Positions 18,520-27,019 of a stretch of 27,019 bases of DNA are shown here, piece after piece. This DNA comes from Haplomitrium mnioides (taxonomy: Eukaryota > Marchantiophyta > Haplomitriopsida > Calobryales): contig JBNGIS010008551.1 in NCBI GenBank assembly GCA_049999725.1, positions 1 to 27,019 of the forward strand. Reading direction: 5' to 3'. The notes beneath the pieces were generated by a model that saw only the letters and a program-made list of their open reading frames with translations, did no database searches and had not been told where the DNA came from. Position 1 is the first letter of the stretch. The number at the start of each line of letters is the position of its first letter. The translations under genes were made by a program, and so were the position numbers.

Positions 18520-19075
18520 TTGCTCCGCTTTCGGTAGTTAATCCTATTAAGCAACGGTCGTAGGACGTGGTGACACCTAGCCGGTACGAGCAAGGACTAA
18601 CTGAAGAAGTTAGTCCTAAGTCCCTAATTGTCGTTCCGAAGTTTCGTTGAATCCGGGGGAGATGCCCCTGGCGCGGATTGGTCCGCTGGACTTGGCGCGA
18701 AAGCTGGAAACCTGGTTGAATATTGGTGAAGGCTGTCTTCTAAGATCTTGATCTTGACGTAGATCCGACCTTGGGCAACTTGGGGTAGATTCGAGCTTTC
18801 AATCCAAAGAATAGAGCTCGGCGTCTCTGAAGTCGCATATTCCAAAGTAGTTTTCGAGTGATCCTGATGATGATCAAGCCGATGTCGCTACATCATTTAG
18901 ATCCACAGTAGAGTTAGTTGCAGCTAAAAAGAAACATCCGACATTGTAAGGCTGAAGGAGATCCGAAGATGAATTCCAAAGATAGAGTGGAAGAATAATC
19001 CGAAGAACCTCGATCCCCAAATCTGATGAATCCGAAAAAGGCTAAGTTTGTAGGGCAATTCCTAAGTAAGACTCC

Positions 19076-19405
19076 ATGTCATCCGCCGCCATCCGCTAAT
19101 GGGAAGTTGGACCGTCATCAGCTCCTTGCCAAAGTTGACTGGGTTCCGAAGAGCGTTGTTCGACGCCGTTTTCAACGTGGAAGTTGGAATGTCGCGGTTG
19201 ACCTTCTCCCCATCTGACTCCGAAGTTGACCCCCTAGAGTTTTGTCCATTTTTTCCTTCTGAGGAACTACTTCCGCTACCTGCTTCGGACTTCCACCCTT
19301 GCTCTCTTGATAGGACTTCGGACTGCGGGAAAACATCCGTTTTTACCTGGAGAAAGAGGCGTCCTCCAATCTCTGGTGTTGTCGTTGCTCCCCGATGGCT
19401 GTCGC
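19076..19405 (-). other. Open frame inside LTR-B, homologous to 25805-26356
   Basis: About 105 codons with ATTTPEIGGRLFLQVK, VFPQSEVLSREQGWKSEAG, a Ser/Glu-rich stretch, then RDIPTSTLKTASNNALRNPV. LTR-C keeps the same frame over this region. No domain is recognised. It could be a fragment of an LTR-borne or captured gene. Confidence 0.35.
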
Positions 19406-19840
19406 CTTTGTCCCAACTTTGAATCCTCCCTTCTGACTTGTTGGACGATCCTAATTCTTTAGTTATTGCTTCCTTCCCTGCTCTGCTGACGCGTGACCTT
19501 CCTTGAAATCCGTCTTGTGGTCTCCTCTGCCTGATGCTACATTGCGATTCTCCTTTGTTCTCCTAATTCCCTTCGCTTTGCCCCGTATTCCTTCTCTCTT
19601 CCGGTCCCCTCCTTCCAGGATTTTCTAGCGCTGACATCTCTGACTCTTGCCCTCTTCCTTCACAATAAGAGTTTGATTCCATTACTTCGGATCAAGAAAA
19701 TGAAGTAACATATGCTTAGCTTCCGATTAGAGCTATTCTGTTGCTTCTAGATTATCTTACCACTTCAGAATGGAGAAATATTGTCGTTGTCGCTTCTGGT
19801 TCTTTGTAATCCGAAATGGCTCCTTTTCCACTGGCTGATA

Positions 19841-19852
19841 TAACTCCCCTTT
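19841..19852 (-). other. Gypsy polypurine tract
   Basis: On the - strand this reads AAAGGGGAGTTA immediately before the LTR-B start. It is the expected primer site for plus-strand cDNA synthesis. The copy next to LTR-A (16520-16531) is identical. Confidence 0.8.
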
Positions 19853-20011
19853 GAAGTGTAAGCGTTCTCGCAAACACACCTCCTCGGCCTTTGTCTAGTT
19901 CCCTCTTACCTGCTGTGCCGCTACCTGGTCCCCAAAATTTGACGAAGTGTACTTCACAAACTCACACACCCACACATACTCACCTGAAAACTTACACAAT
20001 TATGCACGCAC

Positions 20012-20368
20012 TCACCCACCCTTGCCAATTTGGATCCAATCCCTCTTAGCTTGTTGAGTTTGGACCCCCAAGTCCTCCTCTCTGTGAATGTACCTTTTCA
20101 GACGATCGTAATGAATCTGATTAGCGAATCACTCTCCCTCCAAGGTCTCCAACTCTGCAGATCCGTTTTGATGCAATCTTCTCAACACGAATGGTCCCAT
20201 CCATCTAGTGTGCAGCTTTTCCAAAAAATATAGAAATTGACTATCATAAAGCAATACCAATTCCCCTTCCGAAATATCTTTCGATTTTAGTCTTTTGTCA
20301 TGTTGATGCTTCTGTAGTTGTTGGCGGTGCGCCAAACGTATTTGAGCTTGTTCCCTTGATTCCTCCAA
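20012..20368 (-). pseudogene. Gypsy integrase C-terminal domain and pol end
   Basis: The C-terminal part of integrase binds DNA and can direct target choice. The frame from 20368 carries EESREQAQIRLAHRQQLQKH, then SEGELVLLYDSQF and KLHTRWMGPFVLRRLHQNGS, the usual plant gypsy block ending in a small beta-barrel. An in-frame TGA follows LEGE, after which the frame continues (NQIHYDRLKRYIHREED) to a TGA at 20012-20014, the likely original pol end. No clear chromodomain is visible. Leader sequence and the polypurine tract follow. Confidence 0.85.
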
Positions 20369-20395
20369 TTGTTCTAGCTGATACAGTCTTTCTCT

Positions 20396-21083
20396 TCATC
20401 TCTGATTCTCCGCCATTCTACCTTCCTCCAAAACTCTTCGAGTTGGTACTTCTAATTCAATTGGAACAAGTGCATTCTGTCCGAAGACCAAAAAGTAAAG
20501 ACAATGGCCTGTAGTGGTTTTGTAGGCCAAGTTGTAGGCATGTACTGCTGTGAGCAGCTTAAAATCCCAATCTGCCATATTGGTTGCCACTGTCTTACTG
20601 AGGATCTTTCCCATTATCCCATTGGCTCTCTTTGTCAATCCATTGGCCTTTGGGTGATAGGCTGTAGTGCATCGGTGCTTAATCATGTACCTAAAGGTCA
20701 GATCCTTTATCACCTGATTGATAAAGTGGGTTCTCTAGTCACTCACCAGTTCCAGGGGTGGCCCAAATCTGCAGAACATCTATTCATACAGAAATGCTAC
20801 CACTATTTTGGCATCATCCTTTTTGGTAGCCTTGGCCTCCACCCATTTGGCGGCATAGTCTATTGCTAGGAGGATGTACTTGTTGCCTCTTCTGGTGGAT
20901 GGTGCAATTGGCCCAATGAAATATATTCCCCACTTTTCAAAGGGTGCCAGGGGGATAATTGGCTCCAAAAGGTGATGTTAGCTAGCTGCGGGCTTTCCTG
21001 TCCTTTGACAGGCATTACACCTCTTCACCTAAAAGTGCACATCCTTGTGTAGGGTTGGCCACTAGTATCCGACACTTAGCACT
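20396..21083 (-). pseudogene. Gypsy integrase core, catalytic residues mutated
   Basis: This continues from the zinc finger half (KVLSVGY, then WPTLHKDVHF and VKRCNACQRTGKPA, with the two Cys residues). The core follows: FEKWGIYFIGPIAPSTRRGN, then ILLAIDYAAKWVEAKATKK. The residue before FIGPI is Tyr where the family has the first catalytic Asp. The second Asp is present (SD followed by a stop, then RTHF). In AYHPKANGLTKRANGIMG a Lys sits where the catalytic Glu is expected. Stops occur near 21065, 21025, 20982 and 20738. The N-terminal zinc-binding His region is cut off by the insertion at 21089-22024. Confidence 0.85.
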
Positions 21084-21088
21084 TTCCT

Positions 21089-22024
21089 TGTTGGAATGTA
21101 AACTCGAAAATCCACGTGAAGGAGTTGAGAAAGCCTGTCGAGAGAGCACTTAACAAGAAATGTGCTTTCGAAGGAGACGCATGAAGTCAGATTGAAGGTC
21201 GCAAAGTTGGCAGGATCGGGAGGCTTCAGAAAATCAATCATGGGGGTCCAGAAAATCGCGATCTAGGGCAGATGCGATTTTCGCCAGACTCGCCCCGTCG
21301 CAAAAACAAGCGTTGCAGGCTCAAAATCGCGTTATCGCAAAAACGCGATTTAGGAGGAGTGTAGTCGAAAACAGGAACTCTATCCCANNNNNNNNNNNNN
21401 NNNNNNNNNNNNNNNNNNNNNNNNNNNNNNNNNNNNNNNNNNNNNNNNNNNNNNNNNNNNNNNNNNNNNNNNNNNNNNNNNNNNNNNCAACCAGGGAAGC
21501 CGCAGCCTCCTCACGAAGTATGCTCGCCGTCGACTATGCTGCCTATGCTCCAAACGCGATATCAAGAACGTGATATCAAGAACACCTTCACAAATATGAA
21601 CCAGAGGAAGAGGAAGAATGCACAAGGGAAATATGGTTTGCTGAGGATGCATCCTTAAGGACTCCTCATGTTTATATATCAATAGAAGTCAGCTTGCGCT
21701 GACATACAAGTTGCCCCAGTAATGAAGGGGGGCAACTAACATTAGACAGTGGCAGGAGGGAATGGCCTGCATGTGGCCTTTCTTCTGACAACCTTAACAA
21801 ACCTCCTATTTTGAGCCTATTGCTAACTGCTCACTGTCACAAGTATAAATGTCTAAGGAGGGGCCTTGAACTTGGCAGCCCCTCTAAAATGTCAATTAGA
21901 TATCTACACTAGCTACACTATCCAACTAACAATAGTTAGTTGTTCCTATTTACAGCAGCAAGGATACATGTTCATCATGTATCAGAGCTGGCTATTCTAC
22001 AGCAGCAAAGATACATTTCCAACA
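21089..22024 (+). mobile_element. Nested LTR-type insertion (936 bp) in integrase, probable copia LTR remnant
   Basis: It begins TGTTGGAATG and ends TTTCCAACA, giving inverted terminal repeats TGTTGGAA/TTCCAACA. It is flanked by TTCCT at 21084-21088 and 22025-22029, inside the integrase zinc-finger coding sequence. A TATA-like TTTATATATC lies at 21671. At 21978-21991 sits TGTATCAGAGCTGG, resembling the initiator-Met primer-binding site that follows copia LTRs. The 26 bases before it (21952-21977) and the last 26 bases of the insertion (21999-22024) match at about 22 sites. This suggests a 5' LTR, a primer-binding site and only the tail of a 3' LTR. A CG-rich stretch with AAATCGCG motifs lies at 21250-21350. 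Confidence 0.75.
21388..21487. other. Assembly gap (100 N)
   Basis: Exactly 100 N inside the nested LTR-type insertion, just after a stretch rich in AAATCGCG and CGCGATTT, whose self-complementarity may have hindered assembly. Confidence 0.99.
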
Positions 22025-22029
22025 TTCCT

Positions 22030-22125
22030 CACTGTGACATCTACTGCAAAGTGACCCCCCCCCCCCACTTCCTCTCTATGCAGAGCTTGCATCACTATTA
22101 TGGCCTGATCATGCTCCAAGCACCT
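22030..22125 (-). pseudogene. Gypsy integrase zinc-finger start
   Basis: The - strand frame reads LEHDQAIIVMQALHREEV, four Gly from a 12-G run, HFAVDVTVRK, and then meets the insertion. It is the front half of the HHCC zinc finger whose rest continues at 21083. A +1 frame change near 22120 separates it from the RNase H frame. The 12-G tract keeps the frame. Confidence 0.75.
22054..22066. repeat. Poly-C (12 C) tract
   Basis: Homopolymer of 12 C (12 G on the coding strand) within the integrase zinc-finger region. It is read as Gly codons and likely expanded from a shorter Gly run. Confidence 0.9.
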
Positions 22126-22235
22126 CTGATCATGCCATCAAGTCCTCTTTTGTGTAACAACCCCTTCACTAATAGATAAGGTCTCACTTTCCTGAGGAAC
22201 ACTACAGCCTCCTCTTTGCTATTACCCTTCGGAAT

Positions 22236-22712
22236 CTATGCTGTACTGAGGAATTCAATGATTGTAGTATAACTTGTTGGCCTTCCTGTTCTGACCTGGA
22301 ACAGGTCCTCATCTGGGAAAGCATCCTCAACTTTCCTTTCATTGTTTGGCCTAACCACCCGGGAGAAGAAGTCAGCATTGCTGTGCTTCTTTCCTGGTTT
22401 GATTCTAACTTCAAAATTGAACTCTTGTAGCAGCAGGACCCACCTTGCAATCTTTCCAGTCACATCTGGTTTGTTTACCAGATACTTCAAAGCATTGTGA
22501 TCAATGTGAAAGATCACCTTATAGTGCGACATGTAGTGTCTGAATTTTTTAAGGGAATAGATGATCCCCAAGGCCTCTCTATCAGTGGCTGAGTAATTCC
22601 TTTCTGTCACAGCCAACAACCTACTCGCAAAGTATATTGAATGATCCCTGCCTTTCTCATCCACCTGGCTCAACACTGCTCCGATGTAGAAACTTGATAC
22701 GTCGATCATCAC
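22236..22712 (-). pseudogene. Gypsy RNase H domain
   Basis: RNase H degrades the RNA strand of RNA:DNA hybrids during reverse transcription. The frame shows the gypsy RNase H in order: MIDVSSFYIGAVLSQVDEKG (first Asp), then YFASRLLAVTERNYSATDRE and ALGIIYSLKKFRHYM (Glu), VIFHIDHNALKYLVNKPD (Asp), and KKHSNADFFSRV (last Asp). All four acidic positions are present and the domain is open. It is in the same frame as gag upstream, separated by stops at 22764-22766 and 22728-22730. Downstream it runs on to the integrase linker (FLRKVRPYLLVKGLL) after a TGA/TAG-type stop. Confidence 0.9.
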
Positions 22713-22763
22713 ATGGAAATCTTTTCCCTAGCTTGGTGGTATGAGGATTGGTACGTTGGCCAG

Positions 22764-23894
22764 TCATTTTTTCAATTCATTGAAGTTGGTCAATGTTTCA
22801 AGAGTGGCTTCAAAGGTGTTGCCGTGCTTAGTCATTTTAGTGAGTGGCAAGGCTATTGAGGCGAATTGCTCAATGAATCTTTGATAGTAGCCCACACATC
22901 CATCATCCCGCACGTAGTGAATTGCGTTATTTTTCTCATGGCATTCTTGAGTGGAGTGGCCGTGATTGTTACATCGAATGCACCATACTCCAACTCGATT
23001 GGTTGGAAGTGGTCGACCTTTTGGTTTGATTCCGGCTAGGAGGATATTCATCGCCTCCATCTTTGCACTTAATTCATCCATTTGATCTTTCTCGACGGAC
23101 CTTATGTTGGGTTCGGGCTCGGGTTCACTCCCCTTTGATTTCCCCTTCCGAACTCCTTTGTGGTGATGCATTTCTCATTCTTTGGCCCGCTTCTTTTTAC
23201 TTTGGTTTTTCTTTTTTTTCCTTTTCTTGGAGTTCCGATCCTCTTCTGAGTTGTTGCTATCGAAACCTCCTTCGCTTTCCGAAGTAGTGTCGGAACTCTC
23301 CTTCGTTTCTTCCTCACTTTCCGAAGTGCCCGAAGAATCTTCATATTCGTACCTTGTCTTTGTCTTCCTTCTGAAGCTGGTGATTGCAGCCTTGACATGA
23401 GACTGGGTTGTATTGACCGCCTCTTCCAAAGTTTGAGGATCTATGTGCCTCACCCAAGTTCCGATTCCTCTAGGCAAGGCTGCAAGAAACCATGAGGTCA
23501 ACATTCCATCAATGGCCGACGGATTTAGCTTGCGAGCCACCTTCTTGAATCTCTGAAGGAATTTTCTTACCGATTCTTTCCTCTTCATTCTCAACTGACC
23601 CATTTTGATCAGTGCCTCTGTCTCTTCTCCGATTCCTCAGAATTCAGCAATGAATGCTGCTTTGAAGGCTCCCCAATCTCTCCTGACATTGTTCGGCAAG
23701 TCCTTATACCATGGATGTGCCTCTCCCTTTAGAATTGTGGGCAAGATTCTGATTTTAACATGGCTTTTCCCATTTGCTGCTGGGGTATTCTCCAGATCAT
23801 CTAGCCAGGCATTAGGATCATCTTTTGGACACCCTTTGAAGGATTTGTACTTGAATCTGCCCCTTAGCCCGGAAGGGGGTACCGGATTGGCCAT
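22764..23894 (-). pseudogene. gag: Gypsy gag fused in frame to the end of reverse transcriptase
   Basis: The start is best placed at ATG 23894 (MANPVPPSG). The upstream GTG 23945 has a TAA three codons before it and no ATG. The gag core follows (RFKYKSFKGCPKDDPNAWLD; HPWYKDLP; ESVRKFLQRFKKVARKLNP; TLEEAVNTTQSHVKAAI), then an acidic Ser/Glu stretch, a Lys-rich run (KKRKKKKNQSKKKRAKE), and a CCHC knuckle CIRCNNHGHSTQEC. Within about 15 residues the frame passes directly to GYYQRFIEQFASIALPLTK, which is the end of gypsy RT. Protease and nearly all RT are therefore deleted with the frame kept. In-frame stops lie at 23637-23639 and 23175-23177. Confidence 0.85.
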
Positions 23895-24070
23895 CCTCGC
23901 CTTGGTCACGGGCACTTCCACCCACAAGCCTCTGCCTTCCGCCACTCTTTCTTAACAGATTCACAATTCGATGCTCTGTTTCAAAATTTGCCTCCCCAGT
24001 CCGACTTGAGGTCTCTGGTGTACAAAGTGATATCTTGGCTTTAGGTTGGTCTCAGATTTTTTTTTTCAAA

Positions 24071-24094
24071 CCTTGTGCCCTCGTTCTAGCGCCA
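24071..24094 (-). other. Gypsy primer-binding site next to LTR-C
   Basis: On the - strand, after the LTR end and a short spacer, the sequence reads TGGCGCTAGAACGAGGG. TGG complements the CCA of a tRNA 3' end, and this TGGCGCTAGAA type recurs in plant gypsy elements as I remember them. I do not assign the tRNA. Confidence 0.7.
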
Positions 24095-24991
24095 AAAATG
24101 TATGCCAGCCCCCTCATTAGGGCGTTAACCTCCAAAGACTACTCTTCGGAAGGAAAAGGCGGGCAATACGGGGTTTAGGTTCTTTTATGAGATGGCCCCG
24201 CTGCAAGTTATCACTTTGAGGCCTTAAGGTTGTTTCTCCTCACCTTACAGACCCTTCTTCTTGTTCGATTCTTCATTTAGACATTCATGTACACCTCAAA
24301 AGCTTCTCTGATCAAATTCCGAAGTGGATTTCAAGGATCCGAAATAGGATCCAAACTCAAAGTTTTACAATATAGGATCAAGCCCTGACATCCAAATTAT
24401 ACAGGGGACTTGTCCACGGTACTGCCTTCCCCTCTGAGGCTGATTCTTAGATTCTTGCTGAGCTGAGATCCTGTTTACTTTGGATCCGAAGTGTCCTTTC
24501 AAGAAATACAAACAGAAGACAAAACTAACTAACCCACGAACACACACACCCACGATACACTACGCCAATCCTCTGACTTGGAACAACCTCTGCAACACAA
24601 GCTTGAACTCTCAATGCTCCATTTCTCCCCTACCGCTACAGCTCATCTAACTTTCCCAAGAGATAAACTTTACCACATTCCTTTGGCTTTTGATCTCGAC
24701 TTAGGCAATTCTGACCTTCCTCTAGACTTCTACGATTCCAATCACAATTCCCACTTCTACCCACACACCCTTCTCAAGATAGGTTTTTAACTTCCTTCGC
24801 GAGAAGCCTTGAATTTACTTCCTCAAGCTCGGAAGAGGATTTGTTTGACTTCCACCTCTAGAAGACAGTCCTCTCGACTGTTGGCCACCCACTGCACTCC
24901 GAAGCTTTGCTGAATCTTCTACACTGTGTGCGGGCACAAATGCAGCTACTCCTCCTTGGCTTCCTTTGAGAGAATAAACTAGAAACGCCCT

Positions 24992-25264
24992 CTAAATGTT
25001 CATAGGGTTGTTGCTCTTGCACAAACAACACTGAGACGACCCCAAAGATCCCACTTTGACAGCGTCTCCGATTTCAAGACAACCTAGACTTCCTTCCGCT
25101 TTCAAGTATCGGTCCACCTTTGATGCTGGTCCACCCGCAGTGATGAGTACACCTAGATTGCCTAAGCCTCTAGAGCTCCCCGCCCAACGATTCCCAACGC
25201 CCATCCAGACCACATCCACTCCTGCTAGCCCCCTACTTGAGTTCACCCGCTTCAAGTGAAGCAT
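24992..25264 (-). other. Open frame inside LTR-C, homologous to 18027-18302
   Basis: A 90-codon frame containing VGNRWAGSSRGLGNLGVL, ITAGGPASKVDRYLKAEGSL and GCLEIGDAVKVGSLGSSQ. The LTR-B counterpart has no frameshift relative to it. Function unknown. Confidence 0.35.
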
Positions 25265-25379
25265 AAAGAATTTTGCCCTCCCTCCCTCCCTTGTGTGTCT
25301 TCCTTTCTGCTGTCAGTCTCACGACATGCAAGCTTGCATCCACACTCAACCCCCCAAACATTGCAGATGATCCCTCTAT

Positions 25380-25397
25380 CCCCCCCCCCCCCCCCCC
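25380..25397. repeat. Poly-C tract (18 C) in LTR-C
   Basis: Eighteen consecutive C residues. The same site in LTR-B coincides with an assembly gap. Confidence 0.95.
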
Positions 25398-25804
25398 TCC
25401 GCGCTTACCTTTTTGAAGCATTCTTGTTTCCCCCGCTTTCGGTAGTTAATCCTGTTAAGCAACAGTCATGGGACGCGGTGACACCTGGCCGGTACGAGCA
25501 AGGACTAACTGAAGAAGTTTGTCCGAAGTCCCTAACTGTCGTTTCGAAGTTCCGTTGAATTCGAGGGAGATGCCCCTAGCGCGGATTGGTCCACTGGACT
25601 TGGCGCGAAAGCTGGAAACCTAGTCGAATATTGGTGAAGGATGTCTTCTGGGATTCTGATCCTGGTGTAGATCTGACCCTGGGCAACTTGGCATAGATTC
25701 GAGCTTTCAATCCAAAGAACAGAGCTCGATGTCTCTGAAGTCGCATATTCCGAAGTAGTTTTCGAGTGACCCTAATGATGATCAAGCCGATGTCGCTACG
25801 TCAT

Positions 25805-26356
25805 TTAGATCCGCAGTAGAGTTAGTTGCAACTGAAAAGAAAAATTCAATGTTGTAAGGCTAAAGGAGACTCGAAGATGAATTCCAAAGATAGAGCGGAA
25901 GAATAATCCGAAGAACCTCGGTCCCCAAATCCGATGAATCCGAAAAAGGCTAAGTTCATAGGGTAATTCCGAAGCAAGACTCCACGTCATCCGCTGCCGT
26001 CCGCTAGTGGCAAGTTGGACCGTCAGCACCTCCTTTCCAAAGTTGACTGGGTTCTGAAGAGCGCCATCCGACGTCGTTTTCAATGTGGAAGTTGGAACGT
26101 CACGGTTGACCTTCTCCCCGTTTGACTCTGAAGTTGACTCGCTAGAGTTTTGTCCGTTTGTGCTTTTTGAGGAACTACTTCCGCTACCTGCTTTGGACTT
26201 CCACCTTTGCTCTCTTGATAGGACTTCAGACTGCGAGAAAACATCCATTTTTACCTGGAGAAAGAGGCGTCCCCCGACCTCTGGTGTTGTTGTTGCTCCC
26301 CGATGGCTGTCGCCCTTGTCCCCTACTTTGAATCCTCCATTCTGACTTGTTGGACG
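25805..26356 (-). other. Long open frame inside LTR-C U3
   Basis: Open for about 183 codons after a TAG: DRPTSQNGGFKVGDKGDSHR, then ATTTPEVGGRLFLQVKMDVF, SQSEVLSREQRWKS, a Ser-rich stretch, RDVPTSTLKTTSDGALQNPV and onward. LTR-B keeps the central 105 codons. A 1-base indel near 19410/26330 breaks the N-terminal part in one copy. I recognise no domain. It is the longest frame in either LTR. Confidence 0.4.
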
Positions 26357-26749
26357 ATCCTAATTCTTTAGTTATTACTTCCTTCCCTACCTTGATGACG
26401 CGCGACCTTCCTTGAAATCCGTCTTGTGGTCTCCTCTGCCTCATGCTACATTGCGATTCTCCTTTGCTTTCCTAATTCCCTTCGCTTTGCTCCGTATTCC
26501 TTCTCTCTTCCGGTCCCATCCTTCAAGGATTTTTTGGCGTTGACATCTCTGACTCTTGCCCCCTTCCTTCACAATATAATTCTGATTCCGCTACTTCAGA
26601 TCGGGAAAATGAAGTAGCCTGTGCTTAGCTTCCAATTAGAGTTATTCTATTGCTTCCAAATTATCTTACCACTTCAGAATGGAGAAATATTGTCGTTGCC
26701 GCTTTTGGTTCTTTGTAATCCGAATTAGCTCTTGTTCCACTGGCTCACA

Positions 26750-26754
26750 CAAAG
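26750..26754. other. Right target-site duplication (CAAAG)
   Basis: Matches 12585-12589 and directly follows the last LTR base, marking where the interrupted host sequence resumes. Confidence 0.85.
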
Positions 26755-27019
26755 ACTACTGGCTACAACTTAGTTTGTACACAAGTCATAGACTCTTTTG
26801 TGGATCTTGAGACCTTTGTTTGGTTGAATCAAGTCTAAAACTTGGAGATGTTTCTTGTTAACACTCTTAATTCAATCTCCTTGGCTACTGCCTTTTTGTT
26901 TCTGAACTCTGATTCATTTGTGTATATGTTTCGTTGAATTATGAATATTTTTAAATGCTAAAAACTTTTTTTAAATCCCACTTTAACTTTTGCATACATA
27001 GATTTTCAACTACAAGTGA
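26755..27019. other. Host flank resuming after the composite element
   Basis: AT-rich, no coding sequence seen. It continues the locus left at 12584. Core-like GCATACATAG near 26992-27001 resembles the palindromic cores on the other side of the insertion. Confidence 0.5.

Larger units (their letters stand above)
17123..19840 (-). repeat. LTR-B (internal LTR of the composite gypsy)
   Basis: Starts TGTCAGCC after a primer-binding site and spacer; ends GGCTGATA before a polypurine tract. It is therefore bounded by internal sequence on both sides. It aligns along its whole length with LTR-C, with about one difference per 12-15 bases where I compared by eye, mostly transitions. It is 2718 bp as drawn, including 100 N. 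It contains a CA microsatellite at about 17555-17582 that is much shorter in LTR-C. Confidence 0.9.
12590..26749 (-). mobile_element. Composite three-LTR Ty3/gypsy element
   Basis: The element reads on the - strand: LTR-C (26749-24103), primer-binding site, gag and pol remnants, polypurine tract, LTR-B (19840-17123), a second primer-binding site and gag 5' part, polypurine tract, LTR-A (16519-12590). LTR starts on the + strand are TGTCAGCC, TGTCAGCC and TGCCAGCC. The ends are GGCTAACA, GGCTGATA and GGCTCACA, each one step from an inferred GGCTGACA. The same TSD, CAAAG, flanks the outermost LTRs only. This is the expected form of an element enlarged by unequal recombination between LTRs, then eroded by deletion and two later insertions. 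Confidence 0.85.
24103..26749 (-). repeat. LTR-C (5' LTR of the composite gypsy)
   Basis: 2647 bp, starting TGCCAGCC and ending GGCTCACA, followed by the right TSD. It matches LTR-B end to end and gives the sequence missing from the LTR-B gap. TATA candidate at 24396-24403 (- strand TGTATAAT), leaving a U3 of over 2.3 kb, unusually long. Confidence 0.9.

Noticed and set aside
23892-23945. Gag start at the GTG at 23945
   Set aside because: A TAA lies three codons upstream, both copies have GTG rather than ATG there, and ATG 23894 precedes the conserved gag sequence.

Overview
The window looks like a decayed, transposon-rich stretch of a land-plant nuclear genome. It holds plant-type Ty1/copia and Ty3/gypsy polyproteins, long LTRs, nested insertions with 5-bp target-site duplications (TSDs), microsatellites and three 100-N scaffold gaps. 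I see no intact conserved host gene, rRNA, tRNA or CRISPR array. The lineage cannot be fixed from sequence alone. A DUF7869-like gene, a family I associate with mosses, lycophytes, ferns and many animals, hints at a non-angiosperm plant, but this is a weak inference.

Layout. (1) 1-1855: a + strand gypsy fragment (gag with zinc knuckle, then aspartic protease) broken off before reverse transcriptase. (2) 1856 to about 5172: a - strand copia element truncated inside reverse transcriptase, with integrase, gag, an initiator-Met-type primer-binding site and one LTR of about 380 bp. (3) About 5215-12584 plus 26755-27019: an older locus. It has an unrecognised decayed - strand gene (about 7385 down to 5215) and, divergently, a decayed + strand gene (7850-11755) whose fragments follow the order of a DUF7869-type protein, including a VGFLMAGHTYDQIDQMFS block. 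This locus also carries a 24-bp x 19 tandem array, a 30-bp x 5 array and isolated palindromes. All share an ATGCGCRCAT-like core, but their flanking arms differ and in the best cases are self-complementary.

(4) 12590-26749: one composite - strand gypsy element bounded by the TSD CAAAG. Its structure along the + strand is LTR-A, a mostly deleted internal region, LTR-B, a second internal region, LTR-C. LTR-A has lost about 2.35 kb and contains a nested 3.63-kb insertion (12765-16398; TG...CA ends, TSD CTTCC/CTTCT). The main internal region has gag fused in frame to the end of reverse transcriptase (protease and most of RT deleted), RNase H, and an integrase split by a second nested insertion (21089-22024; TGTTGG...CCAACA, TSD TTCCT).

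Inferred order of events: the DUF7869-like locus came first, the composite gypsy inserted into it, then the two smaller insertions landed in the gypsy. Most premature stops whose ancestral codon can be guessed look like single C-to-T or G-to-A transitions, as expected for long-methylated silent DNA. The least explained items are the shared-core palindrome family, the divergent gene pair around it, and the unclassified 3.6-kb insertion.
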